This document shows, one piece after another, positions 14,731-24,900 of a stretch of DNA of 64,000 bases; the first letter of the stretch is position 1, and each line of letters starts with the position of its first letter. This DNA is from an uncultured Lachnospiraceae bacterium (GTDB lineage: Bacteria > Bacillota > Clostridia > Lachnospirales > Lachnospiraceae), in contig CAJTPU010000001.1 of the NCBI GenBank assembly GCA_910578335.1, positions 1-64,000 of the forward strand. Reading direction: 5' to 3'. The position numbers and the translations under genes are program-made. The notes beneath the pieces are model-generated. The model ran no database searches. It saw nothing but the letters and a program-made list of their open reading frames with translations, and was not told the DNA's origin.

Positions 14731-16084
14731 TACGGTTCTGCTCCTTTCGTTCTTGTTTTTCTTCGTAAACTCTTACCGTTTCAAGGTTGGCTTCAATGAC
14801 CTTTGACCTTTCGGCTATGTCATCACAAAGACCAACCTCTTTGCGGAGAGTCCACAGCTTGCTCGTGATTGCCGTAATCTGCTCTTTGACATTTGATAGC
14901 TCATCGTCACTCAAATTTCTTCTTAACTGTTTTCGCAGGTGCGTTCTATCGTCAGTCAGGGATTTGATTTGCGACAACACGGACTCTTTATATGAGAAAA
15001 GCTGCTCGTCGGTTGAAATGTTCTCCCGTCCAAGCAGTCTTGTCTCCTGAGTGATTTTGTCGAGCTTCAGCAAATCTTCTTTCAAAAGATAGTGAAGCCT
15101 TGCGGTATTCTGTTTTTTGTACTTCGGCAGATAACCCAGCTTATAGCAGTAATGCAGGTACAGCCCATACAGTCCGCCGACCTTTTTGATTTTGTGTTCT
15201 CTTGTGGGTAATCGGTACTGTGTGACTTTTACCGTTGCCTTTGCAAAAGGAACGATGAGAACCTTTTGATTTTCCGTCAGCCTACGCTTGATTGCGTCCT
15301 CGGTATAATTCTCTCCGAGGGATTTAAGTCGTATCGGCTTCTTGTATCCTTTAGGAACAATCGTCCAATACTTTCGGCTGTCGCTGAGGCAATGCTCATA
15401 GCCCATCTGCGTGAGAATATAATCAAAGGTCTTTAAGTTGGTGCTGTGTGCAATCGCTTCATCAATGGCGTCACGGGTAATGGAGTATCGGCTCGGCATA
15501 CCGGCTTGCTCCTGCTTATAGTAATATGAGGATTGCTTACTGCGGTTCGGGTTCGGATTGTAATACAGTCCGTACTTTTCACAGAGACGGTCGGCAACCA
15601 AGCGAAACTTGAACCACGCTTTTTCATCTCCCCATAACCGCTTGCCGTCCACAAAGGAAACAGAATTGATTACATAGTGGCAGTGCAGGTGCTTCGTGTT
15701 CAGATGAGTTGTAACCACCACCTGAAATCTTTTGCCCCACACTTCGTTTGCAAATTCCATTCCGATTTTCTGTGCAAGCTCCGGGGATATATCCTGTTCC
15801 TTAAAGCTCAGGTATCCGTGATAAGCTTGAATGCCGTCGTCCTTGCCGTATGCTTTTTTCACAGATATGAACTGGTCTCTTGCGGTCGCAGGGTTGCAGT
15901 TGATACCCTCAACGAAAAACTCACGCTCGGTTTTTTCTTCGTCCTTTGCATAGCTGAGAACATCACGGAGAGCCTGATACTGTTCCTCGGTGTAAATATC
16001 TGCCGCTGTCTTTTCGGGATTGGCGGCATAGTCGATTACCTGACCGAGCCTTGATGTGACCGACCACAATTTACTTACTGCCAT
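14714..16084 (-). CDS. MOBP-type relaxase
   Basis: A 456-residue Relaxase/Mobilization nuclease-domain protein. The metal-binding three-His motif is clear in TTHLNTKHLHCHYVINS (His127, then His132/134/136), and Tyr19 in VIDYAANPEKT is the likely nicking residue. C-terminal 170 residues are basic and coiled (LRKQLRRNLSDDELSNVKEQ). The enzyme nicks oriT, stays bound to the 5' end and is carried into the recipient. It overlaps MobC (10 bases) and PcfB (17 bases), and a hairpin-rich oriT candidate lies about 500 bases upstream. Confidence 0.93.
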   Translation of the reverse strand: MAVSKLWSVTSRLGQVIDYAANPEKTAADIYTEEQYQALRDVLSYAKDEEKTEREFFVEGINCNPATARDQFISVKKAYGKDDGIQAYHGYLSFKEQDISPELAQKIGMEFANEVWGKRFQVVVTTHLNTKHLHCHYVINSVSFVDGKRLWGDEKAWFKFRLVADRLCEKYGLYYNPNPNRSKQSSYYYKQEQAGMPSRYSITRDAIDEAIAHSTNLKTFDYILTQMGYEHCLSDSRKYWTIVPKGYKKPIRLKSLGENYTEDAIKRRLTENQKVLIVPFAKATVKVTQYRLPTREHKIKKVGGLYGLYLHYCYKLGYLPKYKKQNTARLHYLLKEDLLKLDKITQETRLLGRENISTDEQLFSYKESVLSQIKSLTDDRTHLRKQLRRNLSDDELSNVKEQITAITSKLWTLRKEVGLCDDIAERSKVIEANLETVRVYEEKQERKEQNRNDKRR

Positions 16085-16416
16085 TTCATATCGCTCTTAT
16101 CAGGTCTTAAAAAAGTACGCTCCACATCAGCCTGAAACTTGTGCCAACGCTCGGCTTCCTTTTTAAGCTGCGGTGCGTCCACAAATCCGAGGGTGTTTGC
16201 TTTTGCCGCAAGCTGATTGATGTTGTTGCCGATAGCGGAAAGCTCACGCATTACATCGTAAAATCTTTCGTCGGGCTTTTCTCTCGGCTCATAGCCTTTG
16301 AGAAGTAAACGGATAAGACCGCCTTCGGAAAGACACGCCCGTTTTGCTTTTTTCTGCAAATCCTGAGCTTCTGCCTTGTTCATCAAAATGTGCTTTTCAA
16401 TGTTTCTCTTGCTCAT
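16075..16416 (-). CDS. mobC: MobC-type relaxosome accessory protein
   Basis: A 113-residue basic protein that begins with a ribbon-helix-helix-like segment (RNIEKHILMNKAEAQDLQKKAKRACLSEGGLIRLLLKGY) and continues with the MobC helical signature MRELSAIGNNINQLAAKANTLG. MobC proteins bind near oriT and help the relaxase open the strands. The gene overlaps the relaxase start by 10 bases and is itself overlapped by the short DUF3789 gene upstream. Confidence 0.9.
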   Translation of the reverse strand: MSKRNIEKHILMNKAEAQDLQKKAKRACLSEGGLIRLLLKGYEPREKPDERFYDVMRELSAIGNNINQLAAKANTLGFVDAPQLKKEAERWHKFQADVERTFLRPDKSDMKWQ

Positions 16417-16540
16417 TTTTATCGCTGTCCTTTCTGTAAATATAGTGTCTGTCCCGGTTTATCTGAAACAGGCACATTGTTGTTACTCCGAAAAAACCGC
16501 CGATGATTAACCCGGCGGCGACCAATACTATCTCCCGCAT
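16397..16540 (-). CDS. DUF3789-type small membrane protein
   Basis: A 47-residue frame starts with ATG six to nine bases after AAGGAG and overlaps mobC by 20 bases. It reads MREIVLVAAGLIIGGFFGVT then TMCLFQINR and a basic tail. One N-terminal membrane helix with GG motifs followed by MCLFQINR matches short DUF3789 proteins commonly found beside mobC in clostridial elements. Function is unknown; a membrane tether for the relaxosome is a possibility. The strong ribosome site and the family resemblance make it real despite its size. Confidence 0.75.
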   Translation of the reverse strand: MREIVLVAAGLIIGGFFGVTTMCLFQINRDRHYIYRKDSDKNEQEKH

Positions 16541-16568
16541 AGTTTATGCTCCTTTCTTGCTTGGGGTA

Positions 16569-16661
16569 TTAGGGGCAACCCCTAACGAGTGTACCGTTTT
16601 GGACATTCGTGTCCATAAATGGTCTGCTCGCTAAGATTATGCAGACACTCAGGGTTGCCCC
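16569..16661. other. Nested inverted repeats, candidate origin of transfer (oriT)
   Basis: This gap upstream of the DUF3789-mobC-relaxase genes holds four perfect inverted repeats in about 95 bases: TTAGGGG/CCCCTAA with a 3-base loop (16569-16585), GGACA/TGTCC with a TTCG loop (16601-16614), GTCTGC/GCAGAC (16622-16646), and a long-range GGGGCAACCC/GGGTTGCCCC pair (16572-16581 and 16652-16661). No gene or T run is present. Position next to relaxase genes and this density of hairpins are typical of oriT. I cannot identify the nick site. An RNA leader is the main alternative. Confidence 0.55.
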
Positions 16662-16673
16662 ATAGATTGACTT

Positions 16674-17591
16674 TTATCTCTCCATATCCTTGGAGACAGG
16701 CTTATACGGCTTTGCTTCAATACCGTCCATAGACTTGTAAAATCTCTCCGGGTATTTGAACTTTTCCTCGTACTTACGAGCCAGTTCTTTCGGCATACTG
16801 AGAAACTTTTCCGACTCAATCGGTGCGTAAGCAATGAAGAACTTGCCGGCAATAATGTCGAGCATTTCACGGTTGCTGTCATCTTTCACATAGCATTTTT
16901 CAATCTTCCAACCGTCCTTGCCGCCGTGTTCATCAGCCATATACGCTTCCAGTCGCACACATTTATCCGAGCCGTCGAGGGAAGAAGCATAGATAGAATA
17001 TCCGCCCATACCCTCAATGAAAGCCTTGTTGTTACTGCTGACAACATAGGTTCTTTGTTCCTCTGTGTAAGGCTTGTCAAAGCTGTCAGCCGTAAAAACA
17101 ATATATCCGGTTGTGTGGTTTCTTTCTTTTTCTGCCTGCCGGAAATGAGACTTCAACTGCGGATAACTCATCTCAACATTTTCAGGCTCGGAATAAACAC
17201 CCCTGTTCAGTGGCATACCGTTCATCTTTCCTTCCTCGTTGCAGATGATGGCAACCTCGTCCTCAAAGGGCATATATTCTTCAATATCTCCCTCCACAAG
17301 AGACTGCATTGCTTCCAGCGTATCCTCAATCTCAATGAGCTTCGGATACCTGCCCGGCTCAACGAGAATGACAGAAATCTTCTCCGGTGCTTCAACCTTC
17401 TCAAAGGTGTCCTCGTAAATATTCAAGGCGAGGGAGCTTCCGTTTTCCCAACTCATATGAATCTGTCCGGCGTCGTCAACAAACTTAACCGTTCCTTTCA
17501 GACCGTATGGCATTTGACTTTCGCCAGCCATTTCAGTGAGTACAATCTGCGTACCCTCCGGGTACATTTCTCTGATTTCTTTTAGTTTCAT
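16674..17591 (-). CDS. DUF4314-DUF3846 fusion protein
   Basis: A 305-residue soluble protein with AAAGGAG before its ATG. Residues about 1-65 match DUF4314 (IREMYPEGTQIVLTEM, YGLKGTVKFVDDAGQIHMSWENGSSL), a small beta-barrel-like domain. Residues about 70-145 match DUF3846 (ISVILVEPGRYPKLIEIEDTLEAMQSLVEGDIEEYMPFEDEVAIICNEEGK and PLNRGVY). The last 160 residues are an additional domain I cannot name. Such proteins are common in clostridial mobile elements and some are grouped with antirestriction genes, but function is unproven. Its start and the stop of the TOPRIM gene form an ATGA overlap. Confidence 0.75.
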   Translation of the reverse strand: MKLKEIREMYPEGTQIVLTEMAGESQMPYGLKGTVKFVDDAGQIHMSWENGSSLALNIYEDTFEKVEAPEKISVILVEPGRYPKLIEIEDTLEAMQSLVEGDIEEYMPFEDEVAIICNEEGKMNGMPLNRGVYSEPENVEMSYPQLKSHFRQAEKERNHTTGYIVFTADSFDKPYTEEQRTYVVSSNNKAFIEGMGGYSIYASSLDGSDKCVRLEAYMADEHGGKDGWKIEKCYVKDDSNREMLDIIAGKFFIAYAPIESEKFLSMPKELARKYEEKFKYPERFYKSMDGIEAKPYKPVSKDMER

Positions 17592-18541
17592 CGTGCAAAA
17601 CTCCTTTCGGTTTTATCCTTTATCCCTAAGCGTTTACAAAGAAAATCGTTGACATCTTTCCCGTATTGGGGAGGGTCGTCAACGACTTCATACTTATCTG
17701 AGAGAATAGTCTGCAACGCTTTGGTAGCTTTTCTTCCGGCAATATCATTGTCCAAATGAAGAACAATTCGCCTGATTGTTTTGTCCTTTTCAAGCATCCT
17801 GCCGAGTGTAACAGGCACTTTCGAGTCCTCAATTTTCTGCTTTGGGGAATACACTCCCGCAAGAGAAACAAGGTTAAACTGTCGCCAGTCTTTGCCCTCC
17901 AGCTTCATCAAAGTTGCATAGGAAAGCAGGTCAATGGCACACTCAAAAAGATGAACCTCTCCGGTGTTTTCGGCAGTCAGGCGGAAAGAATATTGCTTTT
18001 TACTGCCGGTGCAGTCGCCCATAATCCTTGATTGATTTGTTGCTCTGTATGCGGCGTATTTAGGTTCTTTGTCCTCGTCATAGCCGATAAAAACAGCATT
18101 GTGATACGGAAGCGACTCAATGATTAGCTCCTGTTCCAAGCAGTAGTTGATGATTTCAAAATCAATGCCACGCCCGAAAAGGTAATCAAATACCACCTCG
18201 GTAGTGGGGCTTTTTTGGGGCAGAAGCAAAGGTTGTTCCTCATAGCTTTTGATGTTTTCACAAGTCGGAAAGCTGACTGAACCGTTTCCCATAATGGTCT
18301 GAACCGCCTGCACAAAATCCATTCCACGGACTTTGATAAGGTAATCGAGAGCGGATTTGCCCCCGATACCTCTCGACCACCACATCCATTTGCCGTTGGA
18401 AATCTTCAAGCTGTCGTGGGTTCTTGTGGTGTAGGTGTTGCTTGAAAATTTAACAAGCTCGCCCGGTTCATACTCTCTGAGATAGGTTAATAAGTCCATT
18501 CGTTTGGCTTCGGTTATGACTTCCGGTGCAATATACGGCAT
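17588..18541 (-). CDS. DUF3991/TOPRIM-domain protein
   Basis: Start chosen at the ATG five bases after GAGGTGG (18541), giving 317 residues. The N-terminal half matches DUF3991, a zinc-less primase-associated region (LVKFSSNTYTTRTHDSLKISNGKWMWWSRGIGGKSALDYLIKV). The C-terminal half is a TOPRIM fold with IRRIVLHLDNDIAGRKATKAL, where Asp-x-Asp supplies metal ligands, and SLAGVYS upstream. These proteins are thought to act in element DNA replication or transfer as primase-like factors. It overlaps the next gene by 4 bases. Confidence 0.87.
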   Translation of the reverse strand: MPYIAPEVITEAKRMDLLTYLREYEPGELVKFSSNTYTTRTHDSLKISNGKWMWWSRGIGGKSALDYLIKVRGMDFVQAVQTIMGNGSVSFPTCENIKSYEEQPLLLPQKSPTTEVVFDYLFGRGIDFEIINYCLEQELIIESLPYHNAVFIGYDEDKEPKYAAYRATNQSRIMGDCTGSKKQYSFRLTAENTGEVHLFECAIDLLSYATLMKLEGKDWRQFNLVSLAGVYSPKQKIEDSKVPVTLGRMLEKDKTIRRIVLHLDNDIAGRKATKALQTILSDKYEVVDDPPQYGKDVNDFLCKRLGIKDKTERSFAR

Positions 18542-18556
18542 ACAAACCACCTCGCT

Positions 18557-18949
18557 TTACTCAAGGCAATCAAATTCCTTATCACTTATCTCATCGCAAC
18601 AAGCGAGTCTTGCAAGCAATAACAGAACATCGTCAACAGGACACTTTATGTCGTTCCAGAAAAGCCAAGCGACTTCTGCAAGGTCTTTCTCCTCATAAAG
18701 AGCAACGATTTCTTCAGGGGAGAACTCCGTCTGAATACTTCTGTCAATAAGTTCTTTATAGAAATTGAGCTTTGCAATTTTAAGTGAAAATTCTGTTTCC
18801 CTTGCGGGCGGTGTGCTTCTTTTTAATTCGTGATACGCATTGCTCAATCTACGGACAACGCACATCTGCGGTGCATCAAACGGTTCGATTTCTTCATTGG
18901 CAAAAAAGAAATTTGCCTTAAAATCTGTTTCTTTCTTATTATCTTTCAT
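18557..18949 (-). CDS. Uncharacterised 130-residue ICE protein
   Basis: The ATG at 18949 follows AAGGAG; the frame is longer upstream but lacks a ribosome site there. The protein is acidic, helical and soluble. The segment TEFSPEEIVALYEEKDLAEVAWLFWNDIKCPVDDVLLLLARL suggests stacked helices and recalls the DUF3848-type proteins of related elements only loosely. It overlaps the end of the giant methylase-helicase by 11 bases and lies just before the TOPRIM gene, so it is part of the same long transcript. I assign no function. Confidence 0.6.
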   Translation of the reverse strand: MKDNKKETDFKANFFFANEEIEPFDAPQMCVVRRLSNAYHELKRSTPPARETEFSLKIAKLNFYKELIDRSIQTEFSPEEIVALYEEKDLAEVAWLFWNDIKCPVDDVLLLLARLACCDEISDKEFDCLE

Positions 18950-21900
18950 AGGTTTTCTCCTTTCGTGTGTTCGGCACTTCGCCCTCATCGGGTTCGCCGC
19001 CGACAATTTCGTTATCTCGTTTATCCATATTGAGCAAGATATTCAGCTCGTCCAGTCGGGCAAGCTTTGTTTTCAATTCTTCCTCTTGGATAAATGGTTT
19101 TTGGACTTCTTTCTTTGCGGTTTCCAACTGATTTTTGGTGTTCTCAAGGTCATTTTCCGCAAGCGATAAGCTCTCGGCAAATCTCTCAATTCCGTTATCG
19201 AGGCGGATAATATTGCCGTATGCGTCATCGCCGAGAGGAACATTTCTGCTTGTTGCACCTTTCAGTCGAACCTCATAATTTCGCTCTGCGGTATTAAAAA
19301 GCAGCTCCGTTTCAAACCCTCTGTACTTGCCGAGAGGAATAGGGTCGGGGCTGTTCATCTGCTTGCAGGCTTCAATGATTGCTTTACCGGCGTCGGCTTT
19401 TTCGGAATAAAAAACACCCTTAACCTCCATACCGACAAAGCGGTCGTCCGTTGGTTTCGGGTGCTGTTTCGCAGTTTCTACATCTTGCTTCAAGCCTTCA
19501 ATGCGGTTTTCCAAAGCTGTAATTCTCTGCGGATAATATTTGATTATCTTATCTTCCAAAGCGTATCTTTCAGAGAGAAAGTTGGATTTTAAGAGCTTCA
19601 GCTTTTGGACTTGAATGTCCAAATCCATCTTCTCCTTAATATACGGGTTGCCGGTGGCAAGCATTTTAATCTCTGCATAGGACAGAGCGGTTTCATCAAT
19701 ATCCTCGGCAGAACGCACCGGGGATTTGCTCGTCATAATCTGACTGGCGAACTTTTGCTTTCCCTCTACAAGCTGATAGAGATATGCGTCGAAGGTCTGC
19801 TCCGTTACATATCGGTAAATATCTACATCAGGGTTTGAGTTACCCTGACGGATAATTCGACCGGAACGCTGCTCCAAGTCTGACGGTCTCCACGGGCAAT
19901 CCACATCGTGAAGTGCGATAAGTCTGTCCTGAACATTCGTGCCGGCTCCCATCTTCTGCGTAGAGCCGAGAAGCACTCTGACCTCGCCCTTACGGGTCTT
20001 TTGGAACAACTCTTTCTTCTTCACATCGGTATCTGCTTCGTGGATAAAGCGGACTTCGCTTTCGGGGACACCACGCTCTATGAGCTTCTTTCTGATGTCG
20101 TTATATACCGAGAATGTGCCGTCGTTCTTTGGCGTTGAGAGGTCGCAGAACACAAGCTGTGCCGATTTTTTGTCGGCTGTTTCCTCCCAAATGCGGTAAA
20201 TGTTATCGACGCAGGCGTTGATTTTACTGCCCTCAAAATCAGGCAGCATATCGTTTAGCATACGCTGGTCAAGTGCCAGCTTTCTGCCGTCGTTTGTGAT
20301 TTTGAGCATATTATCTACACTCGAATCCACACCGCCGCCACGAACTTTCTCGGCTCGTTCCGCAAGGGAAGCAACCATCTCTTTCTGCATTTCCGAAGGC
20401 TTGACCGCAACATTGTGGAAGTGTGCTTCCGGCACAGGCAGCTCCAGCATATCTGCCGTCTTGATGTCGGCAACCTCCTTAAACATAGCCATAAGCTCCG
20501 GAAGATTATAGAATTTTGCAAAGCGGGTTTTCGCTCTGTAACCCGTTCCCTCCGGGGTAAGCTCAACGGCTGTTACAGTCTCTCCGAAGGTACTTGCCCA
20601 CGAGTCGAAGTGTTGCAAGTTGTTTTTCACAAGCGTGTTGTACTGCAAGTATCGCTGAATGGTATAGAGTTCCACCATACTGTTTGAGATAGGAGTACCG
20701 GTCGCAAATACCGTTCCTCGACCGCCTGTAAGCTCGTCAAGGTATCGGCACTTCATAAACAGGTCGGAGGATTTCTGTGCTTCCGTCTGAGCAATACCGC
20801 CCACATTACGCATTTTGGTGTAAAGATAGAGGTTCTTGTAATAATGACTCTCATCAATAAAAAGTCTGTCCACACCGAGTTCTTCAAAGGTAACAACATC
20901 GTCCTTTCTGCTTTGGTCGTTGAGCTTTTCCAGCTTTTGCTTCACGGACTTTTTAGACTTTTCAAGCTGCTTAATGGAAAAGTTTTCTCCACGGTTTCGC
21001 TTCAAGTCCATAATACCGTCTGTCAGTTCTTCAAGCTGCTGCTCAAGAATTGCCCTCTGTCTTTCAATGGACATCGGTATTTTTTCAAACTGAGAATGAC
21101 CGATGATTACGGCGTCATAATCTCCCGTGGCAATTCGACCGCAAAACTTTTTGCGGTTCTTGGTCTCAAAATCTCGCTTTGTCGCAACAAGAATATTCGC
21201 CGCCGGATAGAGCTGCAAGAACTCCGCCGCCCATTGCTCAGTTAAGTGATTCGGGACTACGAACAGAGACTTATTGCAAAGTCCGAGTCGTTTGGACTCC
21301 ATAGCAGCCGCCACCATCTCAAAAGTTTTACCCGCACCGACTGCGTGTGCCAACAGCGTATTACCGCCGTACAGAATGTGTGCAACCGCATTTTTCTGAT
21401 GTTCACGGAGTTCGATTTCCGGGTTCATACCGTTAAAAACAATGTGGCTTCCGTCGTACTCACGGGGTCTTATGCTGTTGAACTTTTCGTTATACATCTT
21501 CGTAAGTTTTTCTCGGCGGGTAGGGTCATCCCATATCCAGTCCTGAAAACCCTGCTTTATGAGTTCCTGCTTTGCCTGTGCGATTGCCGTTTCCTTTTTA
21601 TTGAGAACGGCTTTCTTTTTGCCTTCTTCATCTTCGATATAGTCAAAGATACGGACATCTTTCAAGTTCAGCGTTTCCTCAATTATCTTATATGCGTTGA
21701 TACGGGAAGTTCCGTATGTGCTGTACGCTTTAACATTGGAACGGTCATAGCTCTTTCCCTCAATGTTCCATTCTCCGGTAAACTGAGAGTAGTGAACCTT
21801 AATATTCCACTGTGCATAGCGTGGCGTATCGAGAAACTCAAACATAAACTGTTGGAATATTTCGGGCGGTATCCAAGTCGCACCGAGCCTTACGGAAATC

Positions 21901-24900
21901 TCGCTTGCCGTCAAATCCTTTGGCTGCACCTTTTCAAGTGCCTGCACATTGGCGGTGTAATCTTCGGGATACAGAGTCGCAGACCTTTTTGCTGTTGCCA
22001 GCTTCTCACGAACATTGCCTGACAGATATTCGTCTGCCATCAGATACTTCGGCTCATAAGAATTGCCGTACTCATAAAGGGGATTTAAGAAGATTACACC
22101 CTTTAGGTCAGAAAATAATTCCTCCTCGCTTTTGCTGGACAACTCCATCATATATTCCATATCAATGGCTGCTTTTTCGCCCATAGAGACAGCGAGAGCC
22201 TCGTCTGCGGTGTCAACCTCCGTTACCGGCTTGTGCGGTTTAATCGTCCTTTTGAAGAACATATCCGCCTTGCGTTCCAGTTCGCCATCTTCGTTGATGA
22301 CCTCAAGAGCAGAGAGCAGAGCATAGGAGCTGTCGTCGGAAAAAGCGGAAGTATTGGCACGGCTGTTAATCAGTCCGTACTTCTTTGTGAAGCTGTCATA
22401 CAGAGTGTTCAGCTTTCCCTGTGCCTGTTTGATTTCGCTGTCGGGGTAATCCTCGGTTTGCAGTTCAATCAAGTTACGGACGCAATCTCTTATCCCAATC
22501 ATACCCTTAATGCGGTTCTCGGCGGTTGCCGATACCTCCACCGGGGACATACGGGAGTTCTCACGGAAATAGATTTTGTCGTCCAAAACCGTGTAAGAGA
22601 AGTTCCTTACCGTAGGGTCTGCCGGGATAGAATTATCTTCTTCCTCCAGCTCATCGGCTACTTCGTATTCGGAGATTTCTCCGTGAATGTTTGAAACAGC
22701 TTCGTTCAAAAGCTCCGAAAGGTCGGCGTTTTCAAACGGCTCACAGGTTGCTTCCGGTCCGAAACGACCGCTTACCATTTTCATTTCGCCGAGTATCATT
22801 TCCGGGTGCTGAACAAAATATGAGTTCATCCTTATACCGTTTTCGTCGGTGTCAAGATGAACCCAGTCAGGCTCAATATCTATTAGCCTGTCTCGCTTTT
22901 GCAAGAACAGAATATCGGATACAACCTCTGTTCCGGCATTGCCTTTGAAGGTGTCGTTCGGAAGTCTGATTGCTCCGAGAAGCTCCGCCCTCTGTGCGAT
23001 ATATTTTCGGACATTGGAGTTTTCCTTATCCATAGTTCCTTTGCTTGTCACAAGAGCCATCACACCGCCGGGGCGTAATTTATCAAGCGATTTCGCAAAG
23101 AAATAATCGTGGATTAAGAAATTGTACTTGTCGTATCGTTTATCGGAGACTTTGAAATCTCCGAAAGGCACATTGCCGATAACGCCGTCAAAGAAGCTGT
23201 CGGGGACATTTACTTCCTCAAAGCCCTGTGCCGCAATAGAAGATTTCTGATAAAGCTGCTGAGCGATACCGGCTGAAACGGTATCAAGCTCCACGCCGTA
23301 AACCTTTGCGTTTTCCATTGACTTAGGCAGCATACCGATGAAGTTACCGATACCGCAAGACGGCTCAAGCAGGTTGCCCTCCTGAAATCCCATCTGTTCC
23401 AACACCTTGTAAATGGCAGTAGATACTTCGGGCGGAGTATAAAAGGCAGTCAGGGTGCTTTCTCTTGCCGACGCATATTCCTCCGGCGTCAGGATATTTT
23501 TCAGCATTGCGTACTCTGTATGCCAAGCTCCGGCTCGTTCGTCAAATGCTTCGGGAATACCGCCCCAACCGACATATCTCGACAAGATTTTCTGCTCATC
23601 GGGTGTTGCAAAACGGTTTTCGTTTTGACAATCCTTCAAGACCTTAATCGCTGCATAGTTTCTGTGAAAACGCTCTTTCTTGTTCACTTCCTCAACCTGA
23701 TTATTGGCAAGGTCAAAGTTGTGTCGTTCGGACATCGGAATATCCGGGTGGAGGTCAAAGCTCTTAACCTTTGACTTTTTCTTTTGCTCCCAAGCGGGAA
23801 CAATCGGTTCAGGCTTTTTGTCGTAACCGTTGCCGATACGAACACCCTCGTTATACATTTCCTCATAACTGTCAAAACCGTTTTGAGTAGCAACGATTTC
23901 TCTGTAATCCTCAATCGGTACATTTCCGATGTTCGTTGCCACCATATCAGTTCTTTCAGCGTTTTCAATGAGTGCTTCCATTGTGGCGGAGGTACAGTCG
24001 GTCAAATCCGGTGTCCTGTGAAATTCTCGGTCTGCGTCCACAAACCATTCCGTACCTACATCGGCAAGCTCCTGATTTGCAATGCTACCGAGATAATCAA
24101 AGAAATCCTCAGCCGAGTCATACTCCCTTGCAGCTTGCTGTATCTCGTCAAAAGAAAGCGTATTTGTAACATACTGACCTCCGGCATTGCTGTCGGGGTT
24201 ATAGTACATCCAAGTTACACTTTCATTGTCCCGGTCGATATAAAAGGCGTCATCATAACCGGTTTTCGGACTGAAATCCTGTACGGTTTCGGTATCGTTT
24301 TGAGCTTCATTTTCGCCTGTAACGGCTTTTTCTTCCGCCGGTAATACACTGACCTTCAAGTGGTCGTTCATCGGATTTTCACGCACTTTGCGGTCAAATT
24401 CTTTCCTTGAAAGTTCCTTGTTGAATAAGGGCATATCGAAGTCATAGAGCATTACACGGTTTTCATCAAAGGACAAAATCTCATACTGAGAAGCCCCAAT
24501 ATACACGCTGTCGCCGAGATGATATTCATACTGTGCTTCCGGCTCGTCCTCTTTGTTTTTAGGCTCAGGCGGTGCGGTAGAGAGTATCTCTCGGTTTTTT
24601 CTCTGCTCTGCAAGCTCGGCTCGCCGTTCTTCCTGCTTTTCAAGCCATTCCGGGTACTTTTCTTTTTCCTTTGGATTTAAGTATCTGTCCATACGGATAA
24701 GGTCTCCGATACGCTTTTCCACTTGAGACCAAGAAAGCGTAATGTGCGGCTTGTCACTTCCGATACCCTTTGAAATTGTGATACCTTTTCCGTCGTGCTG
24801 TTCGTCAATGCCCGTACCGATGATGACAGGGTAAGAGCCGCCCCAACCGTATTCGTTTTTCAAGAAGTCGGCGTTTTCCTTTGCGGAAAGGCTCTTTTCA

